Shown one piece after another: positions 43,583-52,994 of a DNA stretch of 64,000 nucleotides (the first letter of the stretch is position 1; every line of letters begins with the position of its first letter). Under the pieces are notes generated by a model. It ran no database searches and was not told the DNA's origin. It saw nothing but the letters and a program-made list of their open reading frames with translations. A program made the position numbers and the translations under genes. The stretch comes from Pseudomonadales bacterium (GTDB taxonomy: Bacteria > Pseudomonadota > Gammaproteobacteria > Pseudomonadales > UBA7239): positions 186,001 to 250,000 of the forward strand of contig JAWLAB010000003.1 in assembly GCA_041395665.1 (NCBI GenBank), written 5' to 3'.

Positions 43583-44509
43583 ATGGAAATCCTCGCACAA
43601 CAGCTGGCGAACGGCATCATCCTGGGCAGTGTTTACGCCCTGATCGCTTTGGGCTACACCATGGTTTACGGCATTCTCGGCTTGATTAACTTCGCGCACG
43701 GCGAAGTCACCATGATGGGTGCGATGATTTCCATCACCCTGCTCAATGTATTGATGACAGTTTTTGGTTTGCCGCCGTTTCTGTGCATCACGCTGGCGCT
43801 CTTTATCACCATTCCCGCCTGCATGCTGCTCGGCATGAGCATTGAACGCATTGCCTATCGACCGCTACGCAACGCCCCACGCCTTGCGCCACTGATCACA
43901 GCGATTGGCGTTTCTATCATTCTGCAAAATGTGGCGATGATGATTTGGGGGCGCGGCTATCAACGCTTCCCTGACATCCTGCCGACACAATCTTTCACCT
44001 TTGCTTACGCCAGCTTAACGCCCACCAAAGTTGCCATTGTGCTGGTATCAGCCATTGCTTTGATCGGTTTGTGGCTGCTGGTCAACCGCACGCAGCTCGG
44101 TCGCGCCATGCGCGCCACCGCTCAAGATGGCCAAGTGGCGCAGCTGATGGGCATCAATGTCAATCGCATCATCGCCGCCACTTTTGCTATCGGTTCTGCA
44201 CTGGGCTCTTTGGCCGGATTTCTAGTCGCCGCCAATTACGGGCAAGCTGACCCTTACATGGGCTTTATATTGGGCTTGAAAGCCTTTTCAGCGGCAGTGC
44301 TGGGCGGCATCGGCAATCTCACTGGCGCTGTGGTGGGTGGACTGCTATTGGGATTGATTGAGAGCTTGGGCGCTGGCTACATCGGCGATCTCACCGGCGG
44401 TGTGCTGGGCAGCAATTACCAAGATGTTTTCGCGTTTCTCGTGCTGGTTGCCGTGTTGGTATTGAAGCCATCCGGGTTGCTCGGCAAAGCCACGGTCGAG
44501 CGAGCCTGA
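43583..44509 (+). CDS. livH: Branched-chain amino acid-type ABC permease LivH
   Basis: Inner membrane permease subunit. The protein is 308 residues, highly hydrophobic with about eight membrane segments. LANGIILGSVYALIALGYTM and GLINFAHGEVTMMGAM are hallmarks, as is AVLGGIGNLTGAVVGGLLLG near the C-terminus. It pairs with LivM; the genes overlap as TGATG. Confidence 0.94.
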   Translation: MEILAQQLANGIILGSVYALIALGYTMVYGILGLINFAHGEVTMMGAMISITLLNVLMTVFGLPPFLCITLALFITIPACMLLGMSIERIAYRPLRNAPRLAPLITAIGVSIILQNVAMMIWGRGYQRFPDILPTQSFTFAYASLTPTKVAIVLVSAIALIGLWLLVNRTQLGRAMRATAQDGQVAQLMGINVNRIIAATFAIGSALGSLAGFLVAANYGQADPYMGFILGLKAFSAAVLGGIGNLTGAVVGGLLLGLIESLGAGYIGDLTGGVLGSNYQDVFAFLVLVAVLVLKPSGLLGKATVERA

Positions 44510-45537
44510 TGACAACTGCTATTCCACGCCGCATTTGGATGGGCTATGCCTTGGTGGTACTGGCCGCGCTGCTACTGCCGCTGCTGACCGGCATGACGCT
44601 CGGCAGTGGTTGGGTGCGCACGCTGGATTTTGTGCTGCTCTACGCCATGCTCGCGCTGGGCTTGAATATTGTGGTCGGTTACGCGGGGCTGCTGGATCTC
44701 GGCTATATCGCGTTTTACGCCATCGGTGCGTATTTGTACGCCCTGCTCGCTTCGCCGCATTTGGGTTTGCACTGGTCGCCTTTTGTAATTTTGCCTTTGG
44801 GTGCGGTGGTCGCTGGATTTTTTGGTGTGTTACTAGGCGCACCGACTTTGCGTTTGCGCGGCGATTATTTAGCGATAGTTACTTTAGGATTTGGCGAAAT
44901 TGTGCGTTTGTTTATGAACAATCTCGATCGCCCCTTCAATTTGACCAACGGCCCGCAAGGCATCAATTTGATTGATCCGCTTTTTCCTGCCACATCTTTT
45001 TCTTTTCTCGGCTTGCGCATCACTTCCGTTTATTTTTACTACTACTTATTTTTGTTGCTCGCCTGCGTGGTGATTTTTATTTCGATTCGTTTACAAAACT
45101 CACGCATTGGACGCGCGTGGATGGCGGTGCGCGAAGATGAAATGGCAGCCAAAGCCTGCGGCATCAACACACGCAATATCAAACTGCTCGCCTTTGCCAT
45201 GGGCGCATCTTTTGGCGGTGTCGCGGGCGGTTTGTTTGCCGGCTTTCAAGGTTTTGTCAGCCCAGAAAGTTTTATTTTGCTCGAATCCATCATGGTGTTA
45301 TGCATGGTGGTTTTAGGCGGCATGGGCAATATTGCGGGCGTGATTCTCGGCGCGGTGTTATTGACAATCACGCCAGAAATCTTTCGCGATCTCGCCATCC
45401 CCGCACAAAGAGCCTTGATGGGGCGCGTGATTATTGACCCCGAAAACCTGCGTATGTTGTTGTTCGGCGTAACGCTCGTCGCCACCATGTTGTACAAACC
45501 GCAAGGTCTGTGGCCTGCGCGTTTTGGTAGCCGCTGA
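44509..45537 (+). CDS. livM: Branched-chain amino acid-type ABC permease LivM
   Basis: Second permease subunit. The protein is 342 residues with many membrane segments. YAMLALGLNIVVGYAGLLDL with GYIAFYAIGAY, and LRGDYLAIVTLGFGEIVRL, are typical, as is VLGGMGNIAGVILGAVLL. Its stop is one base from the livG ATG at 45539. Confidence 0.94.
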   Translation: MTTAIPRRIWMGYALVVLAALLLPLLTGMTLGSGWVRTLDFVLLYAMLALGLNIVVGYAGLLDLGYIAFYAIGAYLYALLASPHLGLHWSPFVILPLGAVVAGFFGVLLGAPTLRLRGDYLAIVTLGFGEIVRLFMNNLDRPFNLTNGPQGINLIDPLFPATSFSFLGLRITSVYFYYYLFLLLACVVIFISIRLQNSRIGRAWMAVREDEMAAKACGINTRNIKLLAFAMGASFGGVAGGLFAGFQGFVSPESFILLESIMVLCMVVLGGMGNIAGVILGAVLLTITPEIFRDLAIPAQRALMGRVIIDPENLRMLLFGVTLVATMLYKPQGLWPARFGSR

Positions 45538-45538
45538 T

Positions 45539-46339
45539 ATGCAAACCGCCCCGCTGCTGCAAGCACAAAATATCGGTAAAAGTTTCGGTGGCTTGCGCGC
45601 ATTGGATGGCGTTTCTTTTAGCGTACCTGCAAAAACCATCTACGGCATTATCGGCCCCAATGGCGCAGGCAAGACTTCGCTGTTCAATATTTTGACTGGC
45701 TTGTATCAAGCGGATACAGGAAAACTATTGCTGCGCGATCAGGATATTTTGAATGCACCGCCGCATCAAATCGTGCAACACGGTATCGCCAGAACTTTTC
45801 AAAACATTCGCCTGTTTAGCAATATGACGGCATTAGAGAATGTGATGATTGGTCGCCATCCACGCACTAAAACTGGCGCGTTGGGCGCAGTGCTGCGACA
45901 TTCGCGAGAGCGCAAAGAAGAAGCCGCGATACAACAACGCGCTATCGAATTGTTGAATTATGTAGGTCTTCCTGCTTATGTTCACGACAAACGCGCCGCT
46001 GATTTGCCTTACGGCTTTCAGCGTAAATTAGAAATTGCACGCGCACTTGCCACCGAACCTCTCTTGCTCGCGCTTGATGAACCCGCAGCAGGCATGAACC
46101 CAACAGAAACAGAAGAATTGCGCGAATTATTGCTGCGTATTCGCCAGGACGGCATCACCGTATTATTGATTGAGCACGATGTAAAACTGGTGATGGGGCT
46201 GTGTGATTACATCACCGTATTGGATTACGGCAAAAAAATTGCGGAAGGAAAACCAGAGCAAGTGCAGAAAAATCCAGCAGTGATTGAAGCCTACCTCGGC
46301 GCTGACTATCTGCCAGATATCACCTCACAAGCGCAATAA
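45539..46339 (+). CDS. livG: Branched-chain amino acid-type ABC ATPase LivG
   Basis: Cytosolic ATPase for the LivHM permease. The protein is 266 residues from the ATG at 45539; a GTG 15 bases upstream lies inside livM. Walker A is GPNGAGKTS, the signature is the LivG form LPYGFQRKLEIARAL, and Walker B is LLALDEPAAGMNP. LLIEHDVKLVMGLCDYITVLDYG gives the switch His. LivG is usually followed by livF, but the next gene is a minus-strand hydrolase overlapping its 3' end by 15 bases, so the second ATPase is missing locally. Confidence 0.94.
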   Translation: MQTAPLLQAQNIGKSFGGLRALDGVSFSVPAKTIYGIIGPNGAGKTSLFNILTGLYQADTGKLLLRDQDILNAPPHQIVQHGIARTFQNIRLFSNMTALENVMIGRHPRTKTGALGAVLRHSRERKEEAAIQQRAIELLNYVGLPAYVHDKRAADLPYGFQRKLEIARALATEPLLLALDEPAAGMNPTETEELRELLLRIRQDGITVLLIEHDVKLVMGLCDYITVLDYGKKIAEGKPEQVQKNPAVIEAYLGADYLPDITSQAQ

Positions 46340-46972
46340 GGTTTTTAAAGTAGCAATCGCCGTCTGCGTATCTTGGGTCACTTGAATGCCCTGCATGCCA
46401 AGATTTTTTGCACTCAAAACATTCTGCTCAACATCATCCAAAAACACTGCGCGCTCTGGTGGCACATCACCCATTGCTTGCAGCGCGTGTTGGTAAATCG
46501 CAGGGTTGGGTTTGCGCATACCCAATTCACTGGAATCAAACACACAATCAATCAATTCGTCGACTGGCATCAACGCACGCCAACCATCACGAAACTCGCG
46601 CACATTGTTAGTGATAATACCTGTGGCAAAACCAGCTGCTTTGACTTCACACAATACATCAATCATTGCCTCTTGCATTAACTGACCGCTCGCCATGCGT
46701 ATCAACAAATCCAACGGATCAACTGTGAGATCATTTTGTTTACCCAATGCAATGATTTGCTCGCGCGCCTCATCAAAACTGAGCTCGCCGCGCTCTAACT
46801 GATGCCAAGGATGATCTGTATCTAAGTGATAGGCGCCAAACATCAATTCCGAAAATTGCTCAACATCGACAGCCATTTCTTTTGCCATCGCTTCAACAGC
46901 AAAAAAAGGTGATGCCGTAAAGACACCACCAAAATCAAACAGCACCAGATCAATATTGGATTGATTAACCAA
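46325..46972 (-). CDS. HAD-superfamily hydrolase
   Basis: The protein is 215 residues. Motif I is LVLFDFGGVF, with the second Asp of DxD replaced by Gly as in the epoxide-hydrolase N-domain and related HAD proteins. Motif II is ITNN, motif III KPNPAIYQHAL, and motif IV VFLDDVEQNV. It is therefore a possible phosphatase; the DFGG form may not use an aspartyl acid-base. The start overlaps the acyl-CoA ligase stop by eight bases, so the two are likely coupled. Confidence 0.85.
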   Translation of the reverse strand: MVNQSNIDLVLFDFGGVFTASPFFAVEAMAKEMAVDVEQFSELMFGAYHLDTDHPWHQLERGELSFDEAREQIIALGKQNDLTVDPLDLLIRMASGQLMQEAMIDVLCEVKAAGFATGIITNNVREFRDGWRALMPVDELIDCVFDSSELGMRKPNPAIYQHALQAMGDVPPERAVFLDDVEQNVLSAKNLGMQGIQVTQDTQTAIATLKTLLRL

Positions 46973-48515
46973 TGGACTGCCCTGCTTGCCAATAGCGATC
47001 TTTAATCAAACGCTTTTTAATTTTCCCTGTTTCTTCACGCGGCAATTCTCTTTCAAAATCAATACTGCGTGGGCATTTGATAGCACTGATTTTTGAACGA
47101 CAGAATTCGATCAATTCCTTTTCTAAGGCTGGGCCAACCTCTTGCCAGTTCATTGGTTGCACCACCGCTTTCACTTCCTCACCCATTTCTGGGTGCGGCA
47201 CACCAAAGACCGCCACATCAAACACTTTGTCATGCGTGATTAAGCAATCTTCTGTCTCCTGCGGATAAATATTCACGCCGCCAGAAATAATCATGTAAGA
47301 CTTTCTGTCGGTGAGAAATAAATAGCCGTCAGCATTGAGATAACCGACATCGCCAATCGTGGTCCAGCCGTCGCGAATGGTGATGGATTTTTTCTTATCC
47401 GCATCACCGTGGTAATCAAAATTGGTGCCTTGCGAGCAATAAATTGTGCCAATTTGTCCGGCTGGCAATTCTTCACCCGTTTCGTCATCCACGATATGCA
47501 CTTTGGCATCCACACATTTACCAACCGTGCCCGGATGCGCCAACCACTCTTGCGGGCTGACCATGAAAATCCCGTTGCGCTCAGAGCCAGAATAAAACTC
47601 CCACAACACCGGTCCCCACCACGCCATAATTTTTTGCTTCACTTCTGCGGGGCATGGTGCTGCACCGTGAATAGCAAATTTCATGCTGGATACATCGTAT
47701 TTTTGCCGCACCGCTTCCGGTAATTTTAGTAAGCGCACAAACATGGTTGGCACCCATTGGCTGTACGCGATCTTGTATTTTTCAATCAACTGCAACGCTT
47801 TTTCTTCATCAAATTTTTCCATGATGACAACTGTCGAACCCAAACGATGACAGCCCGTTGCAAAGCCAAGCGGCGCAGAGTGATACAACGGTGAAGTCGA
47901 CAGCGAAACTGTTTCATGATTAACACCCATGAACTGCGCCAAACCCACCGAGCGCACAATATCCGGCGCTTCGCCCAAACCGCCTTCACTTAATGGAAAC
48001 TTAATACCTTTCGGGCGACCTGTTGTACCAGAGGAATACAACATTTCACGACCTTCTGATTCATCGGCAATCGGCGTAGTCGGCATGGCCGCTGTTGCCT
48101 GTTCCCAACTTTGAAAGGGGGCTTGCACGCCATCCATCATGTAACAGACTTTGACTTCGGGAATTTTTTCTAAAATCGGTTTGATTTTGTCAGAAAATTT
48201 TTCTGCCACAACCAACACTTTGGCGTGACAGTTATTGATGATGTATTCGATTTCATCCGGTTGCAGGTAATAACTGATCGGCGTGAAATAAAGCCCAGCG
48301 CGCGTTGCCCCCCACACCAAATCAAAAAAACGCACATGGTTATCCAACAAAAACGCCATGTGATCGCCGCGCTGTAAACCATGACTGCGCATCAGATGTG
48401 CAATTTGATTGGAACGCACTTCTAGTTGCCCAAACGAAATCGTTTCACCTGTGCTTGCCATGATAACAGCAGGATGATCAGGGCGCGTTTTAGCGTGAAA
48501 ATGTGGATGCAACAT
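46965..48515 (-). CDS. Acyl-CoA synthetase (AMP-binding family)
   Basis: Activates a carboxylic acid with ATP and CoA. The protein is 516 residues. The AMP-binding P-loop is LYSSGTTGRPKGIKFPL; GAAPCPAEVKQKI, YSGSERNG, GWTTIGDVGYLNADGYLFLTDRKSYMIISGGVNIYP and the C-terminal lysine in REETGKIKKRLI complete the family motifs. Chain length preference cannot be read from this; relatives include medium- and long-chain ligases. It is coupled to the HAD gene, near no other beta-oxidation genes. Confidence 0.92.
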   Translation of the reverse strand: MLHPHFHAKTRPDHPAVIMASTGETISFGQLEVRSNQIAHLMRSHGLQRGDHMAFLLDNHVRFFDLVWGATRAGLYFTPISYYLQPDEIEYIINNCHAKVLVVAEKFSDKIKPILEKIPEVKVCYMMDGVQAPFQSWEQATAAMPTTPIADESEGREMLYSSGTTGRPKGIKFPLSEGGLGEAPDIVRSVGLAQFMGVNHETVSLSTSPLYHSAPLGFATGCHRLGSTVVIMEKFDEEKALQLIEKYKIAYSQWVPTMFVRLLKLPEAVRQKYDVSSMKFAIHGAAPCPAEVKQKIMAWWGPVLWEFYSGSERNGIFMVSPQEWLAHPGTVGKCVDAKVHIVDDETGEELPAGQIGTIYCSQGTNFDYHGDADKKKSITIRDGWTTIGDVGYLNADGYLFLTDRKSYMIISGGVNIYPQETEDCLITHDKVFDVAVFGVPHPEMGEEVKAVVQPMNWQEVGPALEKELIEFCRSKISAIKCPRSIDFERELPREETGKIKKRLIKDRYWQAGQSIG

Positions 48516-48550
48516 GACTATCGTTCCTATCTAGCTTGTTAAAGAAAAAA

Positions 48551-48991
48551 TCAATCAGGAATTGTGTGCTGGCTGAATGTTAGATATTTATGCCCAAGGA
48601 AACTGCTAAACATAGGCACGCCCATACCAATCACATGCGCCAGCTCTTTGGGATACCACAGCAAATTAATTGCGGGGAAAAAGTGATCTGCCAGCACAAT
48701 ACTAATAATTAAAGTCTGTGCCATTGCAGCCAAAGTGACAAAAACATAGAGAAATGTTTCCTGCCACAAGGGGCGAATACCATCGCCAAAAACTTTGCGC
48801 TGATAAAGGAAAAAAGCAAAAATTGTTCCGACAACATAAGCAATGACGATTGCGTAGGAATAGCCAACATAGGGATCCAACACTAATCGCACTAAAAAAT
48901 TAACTGCCGCAGCAGCAAGCGCAGAAAAGAAAAATTTAATGAATTGCAGCGTAAGAAAGTCTTCTACAATTTTTCTTACGATAAGATTCAT
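48551..48991 (-). CDS. GtrA-family membrane protein
   Basis: The protein is 146 residues with four membrane segments, at about 14-37, 43-65, 80-102 and 112-135. FFFSALAAAAVNFLVRL and GTIFAFFLYQRKVF, with FLGHKYLTF at the end, fit the GtrA/DPMS-like family. GtrA proteins flip lipid-linked sugars or help build cell-surface glycans. It overlaps the FAD enzyme gene by four bases, ending an operon of three. Confidence 0.88.
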   Translation of the reverse strand: MNLIVRKIVEDFLTLQFIKFFFSALAAAAVNFLVRLVLDPYVGYSYAIVIAYVVGTIFAFFLYQRKVFGDGIRPLWQETFLYVFVTLAAMAQTLIISIVLADHFFPAINLLWYPKELAHVIGMGVPMFSSFLGHKYLTFSQHTIPD

Positions 48992-50286
48992 ACAACCATG
49001 TCCGCCAAGCGATTACCCATTTTTATGCTGTCAGTAATCGCTCTATCTTGCGGGTAGTAATAGCTCGTATCCGCCATAAAGAAGCCTTCGATTGCGCTTT
49101 TCATCGGTGGCAAAGATTCTAGGAAGTTAGTCGTGCAAACTGGCTGCGCGTAGAAATAGCGCGATACATGCATGGCTTTAATCCAACTTTCATCAAAGTT
49201 GGGATTGATATCTTGCAAACACTTGATCGTTTCCAAACGAAATTGCTCGTTATCCCAACTGTATTTGGCGTTGTCTTGCGGCATGTAGTATGGAATGTAG
49301 ACAACCGTATCTGGTAAAGGATTCAGGTTGGTGTATTCGATAACACCTGGGATGCCGTAACGCGTATCAGTAATGTTTAACCAAAAATAAGGTGTCAGTG
49401 ATTGCGTTAATTTCAGCTTGACAGTCACCACGCCCACATTGCGAATTGCTGCCAACTTGTCTAAATCCGCCTGTGGCAAATCGGGAATGATGCGCGCCAC
49501 ATAAGGCAGTGGAATCGTTGAAATCACCGCATCAAATGAACGAATTTCATCGCCAATTTTTAAGCCGTCAATTTTTCCATCTCTCACTTGCACTCGCTCA
49601 ATCGGCGTAGCCAAGTGGATATCACCGCCCTTTTCACGAATGGCCCTTTCTATAGCATGCAGAAAAGTATCTGAGCCACCCTCTAGATAGCCCAGTTTTT
49701 CTTTAAATAGACTTTGTCTACTGTGCGCGACGCGCTGCACGCGAGCAGCTATCCACGCAGCTGACACTTCATCTTTAAATTGATAAAACTTCAGCGACAG
49801 CAGCGGCTCCCACAGAATGGAATACGCCCTCTCTCCCAACATATTTTTCAACCACGCCGTCGCCGTTTTTTTATCCAGCTCAGAAAAATCTTTCAGATGT
49901 TTGCAATACATCACTTTGAATGCATAGCAAATTTTTTCCAGCAGAGACAGTCCTGGAAATTTCAGCAGCGCAAAAGGCTCCCCCCAGTTGTACAATTTTT
50001 TTTGGTGGAATACACCCATGCGGGTATTCACCCAACGCAACTGATCAGCAATCCCTAATTCATTTAGCAATTCAAAATAATCATGATCCGTGGTACACAA
50101 AAAATGAAAAAATCGTTCGATAGGCAGGCCCTCAAAATCAAATGAAGCCGACATGCCGCCTAAACGATCGCCCGCTTCAAAAAGACTGACTTGATGCCCC
50201 TGCTTCAGCAAACGCCATGCAGCTGCCAAACCCATGGGACCACCACCTAAAACAGCAATTTTTTTTGTTGTCACTGTCATTGCCAA
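48988..50286 (-). CDS. FAD-dependent amine oxidase/protoporphyrinogen oxidase-like protein
   Basis: The protein is 432 residues. The N-terminal dinucleotide fold IAVLGGGPMGLAAAWRLLKQG is followed by FEAGDRLGGMSASF. The C-terminal part ends FFMADTSYYYPQDRAITDSIKMG, the second FAD-contact segment of the family. It resembles NAD(P)-binding proteins found with glycan genes and is probably not HemG/HemY, since no haem genes are near. It directly adjoins the epimerase gene upstream and overlaps the GtrA gene downstream. Confidence 0.88.
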   Translation of the reverse strand: MAMTVTTKKIAVLGGGPMGLAAAWRLLKQGHQVSLFEAGDRLGGMSASFDFEGLPIERFFHFLCTTDHDYFELLNELGIADQLRWVNTRMGVFHQKKLYNWGEPFALLKFPGLSLLEKICYAFKVMYCKHLKDFSELDKKTATAWLKNMLGERAYSILWEPLLSLKFYQFKDEVSAAWIAARVQRVAHSRQSLFKEKLGYLEGGSDTFLHAIERAIREKGGDIHLATPIERVQVRDGKIDGLKIGDEIRSFDAVISTIPLPYVARIIPDLPQADLDKLAAIRNVGVVTVKLKLTQSLTPYFWLNITDTRYGIPGVIEYTNLNPLPDTVVYIPYYMPQDNAKYSWDNEQFRLETIKCLQDINPNFDESWIKAMHVSRYFYAQPVCTTNFLESLPPMKSAIEGFFMADTSYYYPQDRAITDSIKMGNRLADMVV

Positions 50287-51237
50287 CTAACGCTTAACCA
50301 CAATGAATGAATAAATAGGATGCAAAAAAGTTTCTCGTATCGCCTGTAAAAACGGCGTTGGTTTCACGCCAAATTCTTGTTCAATATCGACACCAACAAA
50401 ATAATCACCCGCCGACAATGCATGCAATTGTGCGCTGGTAAACGGTGGCTGGCGCATGAGCTTTGCAGCCACTTTCAACAACACATCAAAAAAAGCAAAC
50501 GGGATATGCAAAATCAGTGTATGCAAATCTTTAACATCACGAATCGTGTTAATAATGGATACATAGTCGATATCTTCGCGACCGACTATATCATAAGCAT
50601 CGCCTGCCCTCTGCGTTTCCAAGCAGGCCAAGATCACGCGACAAAAATCGCGGTTGTATAGTGGTTGGCGTAAAAACTTGCCGTCGCCCGGAATAGGAAA
50701 TATCGGTGTGCGCGCCATAAAGCGTGACAACCAACCAAAATGTTTCGGATCAAACCAACCAAACATTAGCGTGGGACGCAAAATACAGTGTGCAATACCT
50801 GAATTTTTCACGAGAACTTCTTGCTCTCGCTTGGTGCGCGTATAAGCATCATCCGCTACGGAATGCAAAACAGAAGAACTGACATGCAGCAAATACGGCA
50901 CATTGTGTTGCTGACAAGCGGTGAGCACATGGCGCGTGGCTTCGATGTTATTGCGCTCAAATGCAGCATCTTGCACAGCCGTAATTTGTGCGTGCAGCTG
51001 TATCACCATATCCGCACCAGCAAAAGTTTGCTGCCACTCTCCCGCTTCCGCTAAATCCGCACACAAGGTTTGCACACTGGGATTCAAACGGGCTGCAATA
51101 GCAAGATTCTCCGCGTGGCGATCAATCGCCAGTACATTGCGATACCCTTTCTCACACAGCAACAACAACAGGTTTTGACCGACCAAACCGGCGGCACCCG
51201 TTACGACGATACGGCGTTGTAGCAACTCTGCTGACAT
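50287..51237 (-). CDS. NAD-dependent epimerase/dehydratase (extended SDR)
   Basis: The protein is 316 residues. The nucleotide motif TGAAGLVGQNLL is at the N-terminus, the active-site Tyr-x-x-x-Lys is YTRTK preceded by a Ser-rich strand (LLHVSSSVLHS), and CILRPTLMFG is the typical following segment. Substrates are likely nucleotide sugars, but steroid or flavonoid-type reductases share the fold. It is the first gene of the epimerase-FAD-GtrA operon. Confidence 0.88.
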   Translation of the reverse strand: MSAELLQRRIVVTGAAGLVGQNLLLLLCEKGYRNVLAIDRHAENLAIAARLNPSVQTLCADLAEAGEWQQTFAGADMVIQLHAQITAVQDAAFERNNIEATRHVLTACQQHNVPYLLHVSSSVLHSVADDAYTRTKREQEVLVKNSGIAHCILRPTLMFGWFDPKHFGWLSRFMARTPIFPIPGDGKFLRQPLYNRDFCRVILACLETQRAGDAYDIVGREDIDYVSIINTIRDVKDLHTLILHIPFAFFDVLLKVAAKLMRQPPFTSAQLHALSAGDYFVGVDIEQEFGVKPTPFLQAIRETFLHPIYSFIVVKR

Positions 51238-51434
51238 GTGAGTGAATCAAAAAAAGGCGAACCATCATGCCGAAAGCGCCTATCAAATTCAATGAAACAA
51301 ATTCCAGTAAATTCATAGGGTTGCTACTAAAACGGTTGGTGCTTCCTTGAATGGCGTGGTAGCTTGACCGGCATCAATCCTAAGCTGTCTGCCGCTGTGC
51401 AGAATTCACGAAAAGATATGTCGCCGAGTGCACT

Positions 51435-52276
51435 ATGACCGCCACACCATTAATCCTCACCCATCAGCAAAAAAACTTTTTGATACTTTTGGCTATTTGG
51501 TCATCCCCGGCTTGCTGAAGGATTGCATCGAAGAAGTATCAAACACCTTCAATCAGCTGTTTGAGCAAAATGCGTCTGAAGTGGTGGACTGGCGGCACGA
51601 AGCGCACTACATGAAATCACGTCGCTTCTTGCTGCAATTTATTGAAAGAGATCCCAAGCTTTCTGCTCTACTCGATCATCCCGTTATCAGCGGCATATTT
51701 AATTCCCTACTGGGCGAAGATTATTTGTACCGCGCCAGTGACGGCAATATTTTTACTGGCGATACCTACTGGCACTCCGATTTATACGGCGCGTTCTTCA
51801 AGTATCGCCATGTCAAAATTCTGTTGTATTTAGAGCCACTGGATGCCAATAACGGCGGCTTTCGCGCCATCCCTGGCAGCCATTTGTTTGGCGACAAATT
51901 TGCCAATCTCTGCGAACGCTACGTGTGGAAGCACGAGAAGCATTTAGGGTTGGAAAAGGATGATGTACCGGCGATTACGATTCCTACGCAACCCGGCGAT
52001 GCGCTGGTTTTTGATTACCGTCTCAAGCACGCGACAAATCACACGCAATCCAACCGCAGAATGATGAGCATTTGCGCCTCACAGCGATTTTCGGATGAAG
52101 ATTTACCGGAGCTCGCCAGACTCACACAAATGTTCCTCGATATGGCTGGTGGCGGAACCGCCTACCATCCGCGCTTCATCGAGCATGCAACGCCTACACA
52201 GCGTACGCACATGACGCAATGCTTGGAAGCCTATCAATATATTCAAGACGGAAAGCTGGGCAAGCCTGTCGCCTGA
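51435..52276 (+). CDS. Phytanoyl-CoA dioxygenase-family protein, frameshifted near its start
   Basis: Fe(II)/2-oxoglutarate oxygenase fold. The likely start is the ATG at 51435, reading MTATPLILTHQQKNF. The reading then shifts by one base, and the body continues as DTFGYLVIPGLLKDCIEE in the other frame. Adding one T to the T5 run at 51477-51481 joins these as NFFDTFGYLVIPG, the expected family opening. As written, the long frame needs a GTG at 51428. The metal site is seen in TYWHSDLYG (His-x-Asp), and the distal His is probably in LKHATNH. The tail overlaps msrA by 34 bases. Substrate unknown. Confidence 0.85.
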
Positions 52277-52881
52277 CAGTGAATCGGCGGGCAGTAGCCG
52301 TCAGGATTCTTGGCGAGATATTGCTGATGGTAGGGCTCGGCAAAATAGAACGCAGGAGCCGGCAAAATCTCCGTTGTGATTTCTCCTTTGCCTGCTTGCT
52401 TGAGCGCCTGCTGGTACAGCGCCGCACTGCTTTGAGCCGCTTGCTGCTGCGCTGCGTCAAAGCAATAAATCCCTGAGCGATACTGCGTGCCGATGTCATT
52501 GCCTTGGCGCATGCCTAAGGTCGGGTTGTGTCCCTGCCAAAACACTTTTAGCAGCGCCCCGTAAGTGACGACGGCAGGATCAAACACCACCAACACCACT
52601 TCGTTGTGGCCCGTCAGCCCGCTGCACACCTCTTCATACAGCGGATTGGGCGTAAAGCCACCCGCATAGCCAACCGCCGTTGTATATACCCCTTCGCGCT
52701 GCCAAAACTTGCGTTCAGCACCCCAAAAACAGCCCATGCCAAACATGGATTGCTGAAAACCTGCAGGAAACGGCGGCTGCATGGGTGTCTGCAAAACAGC
52801 GTGCAAAGTAGGCACTGGCATACTTTCGCCGCGCCCGCGCAGTGCATCTTGCTCTAAAACCATTATTTGTTTATTTATCAT
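52243..52881 (-). CDS. msrA: Peptide methionine sulfoxide reductase A
   Basis: Reduces methionine-S-sulfoxide in proteins. The protein is 212 residues. The catalytic motif is GCFWGAE with Cys51. VGYAGG, GHNEVVLVVFDP, FWQGHNPT and GTQYRSGIY follow. The C-terminal region includes KNPDGYCPPIHCQATG with resolving-type cysteines. A slightly later in-frame ATG could be the real start. It converges with the phytanoyl-CoA dioxygenase-like gene and overlaps its end. Confidence 0.95.
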   Translation of the reverse strand: MINKQIMVLEQDALRGRGESMPVPTLHAVLQTPMQPPFPAGFQQSMFGMGCFWGAERKFWQREGVYTTAVGYAGGFTPNPLYEEVCSGLTGHNEVVLVVFDPAVVTYGALLKVFWQGHNPTLGMRQGNDIGTQYRSGIYCFDAAQQQAAQSSAALYQQALKQAGKGEITTEILPAPAFYFAEPYHQQYLAKNPDGYCPPIHCQATGLPSFPS

Positions 52882-52994
52882 GTAGTTACACTATATATTT
52901 AATCTAAACAATTAAAATATAAACTTGAAGATTAATTATAAAATATTTAACAAATACAATAAGTTGAGAAATATATTTAATGTTAGATATAGCT

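Noticed and set aside
51428..51434. GTG start for the phytanoyl-CoA dioxygenase-like gene
   Set aside because: The resulting N-terminus is odd; the ATG at 51435 plus one base in the T run gives the family opening.
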